The position numbers were made by a program, and so were the translations under genes. DNA of 8,844 nt from Bacteroidota bacterium. GTDB lineage: Bacteria; Bacteroidota; Bacteroidia; 2-12-FULL-35-15. The stretch covers positions 1 to 8,844 of the forward strand of contig JAPLDC010000291.1 of assembly GCA_026391935.1 (NCBI GenBank). The letters are read 5' to 3'. This document shows, one piece after another, positions 6,858 through 8,844 of this stretch (position 1 is its first letter; each line of letters begins with the position of its first letter). Under the pieces are notes generated by a model. The model did not search any database. It saw only the letters and a list, made by a program, of their open reading frames with translations, and had not been told where the DNA came from.

Positions 6858-6887
6858 AAAAAAGCCGACACATTCTTGTATCGGCTT
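6858..6887 (-). terminator. Intrinsic terminator of era
   Basis: On the minus strand, AAGCCGATACA pairs with TGTGTCGGCTT, an 11-bp stem with one G-U pair and the 4-base loop AGAA, followed by a six-base T-run (A-run at 6858-6863 on the plus strand). It starts four bases after the era stop codon. This is the best formed terminator in the window. Confidence 0.93.
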
Positions 6888-6891
6888 ATTC

Positions 6892-7773
6892 TTAATTTGT
6901 ATATCCAAAGCGTTTTAATTGTGTGTCATTATCCCGCCAGTCCTTGTTAACTTTAACAAACAATTCCAGAAAGACCTGTTTTTGAAAGAATTCTTCCATG
7001 TCTTTACGAGCTTCCGTTCCGACTTTTTTCAATGCTTTGCCCTGGTGGCCAATAATAATTCCTTTTTGCGAATCTCGGACAACAAGAATTTCTGCGCGTA
7101 TTTTTATGATTTTCTCTTCATCTTTATAGGATTCAACAACCACTTCAACAGAATACGGAACTTCTTTTTTATAGTTGGTCAATATCTTTTCACGGATGAT
7201 CTCAGACACGAAAAATTTTTCCGGTTTATCCGTTAATTGGTCCTTGTCATAAAATCCGGGACTTTCTGGAAGCAATGCTAATATTCTGTCAAAAACATAG
7301 GAAACATTAAATTTCTCCAATGCGGATACGGGAATTACTTCCGCATTCGGCACTTCATTTTTCCAATATTGAACCTTCTCTTCTAATTGTTCTTGTTTGG
7401 AGAGATCTATTTTGTTTACTAGTAGCAATACTTTTGCACTTGCATTCTTGATCTTATTCAGGATCTTTTCTTCAATTTTAATATCCTCAAAAATATCAGT
7501 GACAAAAAGTATGATATCTGCATCCGTGAGAGCTGTATGCACAAATTCCATCATCGATTCCTGAAGCTTGTAATTGGGCTTCAAAACTCCCGGTGTATCG
7601 GAATAAACGATCTGGAAATCCTCGCCATTTACGATTCCCATGATACGATGACGAGTAGTTTGTGCTTTGGATGTGATTATAGAAAGGCGTTCCCCAACCA
7701 GTACATTCATTAATGTTGATTTTCCTACGTTTGGCGAGCCAATAATATTTACAAACCCTGATTTATGTGCCAT
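6892..7773 (-). CDS. era: Ribosome-assembly GTPase Era
   Basis: Era is an essential GTPase that binds the 3' end of 16S rRNA and helps small-subunit maturation. From the chosen start it has 293 residues, normal for the family. The GTPase domain shows G1 GSPNVGKST (12-20), G2 threonines T39/T40, G3 DTPG (59-62), G4 NKID (120-123) and G5 SAL (150-152). The C-terminal KH domain has QKGIIIGHQGKALKKVG (236-252) and the family ending NKDWRDND...LKRFGY. The frame is open further upstream to an ATG at 7830, but those 19 extra residues are not Era-like and overlap the tRNA promoter, whereas MAHKSGFVNIIG is a typical Era beginning, so 7773 is preferred. It is divergent from the tRNA-fMet gene and der, and is closed by its own terminator. 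Confidence 0.97.
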   Translation of the reverse strand: MAHKSGFVNIIGSPNVGKSTLMNVLVGERLSIITSKAQTTRHRIMGIVNGEDFQIVYSDTPGVLKPNYKLQESMMEFVHTALTDADIILFVTDIFEDIKIEEKILNKIKNASAKVLLLVNKIDLSKQEQLEEKVQYWKNEVPNAEVIPVSALEKFNVSYVFDRILALLPESPGFYDKDQLTDKPEKFFVSEIIREKILTNYKKEVPYSVEVVVESYKDEEKIIKIRAEILVVRDSQKGIIIGHQGKALKKVGTEARKDMEEFFQKQVFLELFVKVNKDWRDNDTQLKRFGYTN

Positions 7774-7795
7774 TTCAAAAAATGTTAATAAGATA

Positions 7796-7827
7796 TTTGG
7801 AGTACAAAGAAACAAAATATATCTTTG
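7796..7827 (+). promoter_or_regulatory. Bacteroidota-type promoter of the tRNA-fMet gene
   Basis: TTTG at 7796-7799 and TATCTTTG at 7820-7827 are separated by 20 bases, an exact fit to the Bacteroidota -33/-7 consensus TTTG-N19-21-TAnnTTTG. The sequence after it (TATCTTTGCACCGC) resembles promoters of strongly expressed stable RNA genes in this phylum. Transcription should begin near 7834, about 60 bases before the mature tRNA, and may continue into der by read-through. Confidence 0.8.
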
Positions 7828-7835
7828 CACCGCAA
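7805..7835 (-). promoter_or_regulatory. era: Candidate era promoter, overlapping the tRNA promoter
   Basis: On the minus strand TTG (7835-7833) and TTTCTTTG (7812-7805) are 20 bases apart. The second element differs from TAnnTTTG at one base. It would start transcription near 7798, about 25 bases ahead of the preferred era start. It shares most of its length with the plus-strand tRNA promoter. The single mismatch keeps this tentative. Confidence 0.4.
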
Positions 7836-7892
7836 TTTAAAAAGCTGGACAAGGCTTTTCGTTCTTTAAGACAGTCTAAAACCAAGATATAT

Positions 7893-7965
<73 letters not shown>

Positions 7966-7973
7966 CTATAAAG

Positions 7974-8002
7974 AAGCGACTCAGCGATGTGTCGCTTTTT
8001 TT
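7974..8002 (+). terminator. Intrinsic terminator after tRNA-fMet
   Basis: AAGCGAC (7974-7980) pairs with GTCGCTT (7991-7997) around a 10-base loop, and a seven-base T-run covers 7996-8002. It begins eight bases after the mature tRNA end, so it should release the tRNA precursor. No clear TAnnTTTG promoter lies between it and der, so partial read-through may feed der. Confidence 0.85.
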
Positions 8003-8041
8003 ATTTAATTACGAATGTGACGTGGTAATTCCCGTTATTAC

Positions 8042-8058
8042 AAAAAAACAACAACAAA
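8042..8058 (+). promoter_or_regulatory. der: A-rich leader directly before the der start
   Basis: The 17 bases before the TTG codon are only A and C (AAAAAAACAACAACAAA) and carry no Shine-Dalgarno sequence. Bacteroidota often initiate on A-rich, unstructured leaders, so this supports starting der at the adjacent TTG. Confidence 0.5.
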
Positions 8059-8844
8059 TTGGCAAACATTGTAGCAATAGTAGGTCGTCCGAATGTAGGG
8101 AAATCAACACTTTTCAATCGGTTAACCGATAGCAGAAAAGCAATCGTTGATTCTGAATCCGGTGTAACCCGTGATAGACATTATGGGAAATCGGAATGGA
8201 ACGGCATGGAATTCTCTGTGATCGACACCGGTGGGTATGTAAAAGGTTCTGAGGATATTTTTGAAGGAGAGATCCGCAAGCAAGTTCAATTGGCCATCGA
8301 TGAAGCAAATGTTATTTTATTTGTATTGGATGTGGCCGATGGGATCACCGATGATGATAAAGTTGTTGCAAATATTCTAAGACGCAGCAAGAAAAAAGTA
8401 TTTGTTATTTCAAATAAGGTTGACAATTTTGTTCGTCAGGGTATGTCAGGTGAGTTTTATGCTTTAGGCTGTGGCGAACCTTATAATGTTTCTGCAATAA
8501 GCGGAAGTGGTACAGGAGAATTGTTAGATGATGTTGTTAAGGCGTTGGATGTTGAGGTAGTTGAAGAAGAGCTGAATATCCCCAAATTTGCGATCGTTGG
8601 TCGTCCTAACGTTGGAAAATCATCCCTGATAAATACATTATTAGGAAAAGAACGAAATATTGTAACACCTATTGCCGGTACAACCCGTGATTCTATAAAT
8701 ACACGTTATACAGCTTTTGGTCATGATTTTTTATTGATCGATACGGCAGGAATTCGTAAAAAATCCAAAGTAGAGGAAGATTTGGAATTTTATTCAGTAA
8801 TGCGTTCCATTCGTGCTATTGAAGATTGTGATGTTTGTTTAATA
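8059..8844 (+). CDS. der: Ribosome-assembly GTPase Der (EngA), N-terminal 262 residues, TTG start
   Basis: Der is a two-GTPase-domain protein needed for large-subunit assembly. The window holds 262 of about 435 expected residues; the frame is open at the right edge. Domain 1 shows G1 GRPNVGKST (9-17), TRDR (37-40), DTGG (56-59) and NKVD (119-122). Domain 2 starts near 175 with GRPNVGKSS (181-189), GTTRDS (207-212) and DTAGIRKKSKVEEDLEFYSVMR (228-249), a Der signature. The start must be TTG at 8059: it gives the standard ANIVAIVGRPNVGKS beginning, the in-frame stop upstream is at 8026 with no ATG between, and the first in-frame ATG (8206) would remove the first nucleotide-binding loop. It follows tRNA-fMet and its terminator and is divergent from era. 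Confidence 0.96.
   Translation, partial: MANIVAIVGRPNVGKSTLFNRLTDSRKAIVDSESGVTRDRHYGKSEWNGMEFSVIDTGGYVKGSEDIFEGEIRKQVQLAIDEANVILFVLDVADGITDDDKVVANILRRSKKKVFVISNKVDNFVRQGMSGEFYALGCGEPYNVSAISGSGTGELLDDVVKALDVEVVEEELNIPKFAIVGRPNVGKSSLINTLLGKERNIVTPIAGTTRDSINTRYTAFGHDFLLIDTAGIRKKSKVEEDLEFYSVMRSIRAIEDCDVCLI

Noticed and set aside
7774..7830. A 19-residue upstream extension of era to an ATG at 7830.
   Set aside because: The extra residues (MQRYILFLCTPNILLTFFE) do not look like Era and run through the tRNA promoter; the internal ATG at 7773 gives the normal family N-terminus and length.
8025..8041. Inverted repeat GTAAT/ATTAC upstream of der.
   Set aside because: A 5-bp stem with one G-C pair is too weak to support a regulatory call.
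8114..8308. A 64-codon minus-strand frame.
   Set aside because: It lies fully inside the conserved der coding sequence and shows no recognisable domain.

Overview
This AT-rich window looks like chromosomal DNA of a member of the Bacteroidota, probably Flavobacteriales-like. The evidence is a secreted protein with a PKD module and a type A type IX secretion (T9SS) sorting domain, promoter-like TAnnTTTG elements instead of E. coli-type -10 boxes, A-rich leaders with few Shine-Dalgarno sequences, a fused hisIE, and era next to der. Finer placement is not possible from the sequence alone.

Layout. Positions 1-641 (+) hold the end of a histidine operon: the last codons of a probable hisF, then hisIE. 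Positions 785-1742 (+) hold a tightly coupled pair resembling SiaB (GHKL-type protein kinase) and SiaC (its small phosphoprotein substrate), closed by a clear intrinsic terminator. Positions 1879-3150 (+) encode an exported SGNH/GDSL-like hydrolase with PKD and T9SS sorting domains. It faces a block of minus-strand genes at 3174-6532: a large all-helical TPR-like protein of unknown function, two paralogous single-domain response regulators, and a small exported beta-domain protein. Two gene-free stretches of about 350 bases (5160-5511 and 6533-6891) flank these genes.

The right end (6858-8844) is conserved housekeeping DNA. The ribosome-assembly GTPase gene era (-) has its own terminator. An initiator tRNA-fMet gene (+) has a near-ideal Bacteroidota promoter and a terminator. 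der (+) starts at TTG and runs off the window. era and the tRNA are divergent, and their candidate promoters overlap.

How the parts may work together. HisF and HisIE act in histidine synthesis. SiaB and SiaC should form a phosphorylation-controlled partner switch, but neither the SiaA phosphatase nor the SiaD diguanylate cyclase of the Pseudomonas system is here, so its output is unknown. The two receivers have intact phosphorylation sites but no kinase or output domain in the window; they share an 11-base promoter element and probably answer kinases encoded elsewhere. Era, Der and initiator tRNA all serve ribosome assembly or translation initiation. I see no mobile element, CRISPR array or phage gene. 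The less explained parts are the SiaB/SiaC pair and the receiver/TPR block.
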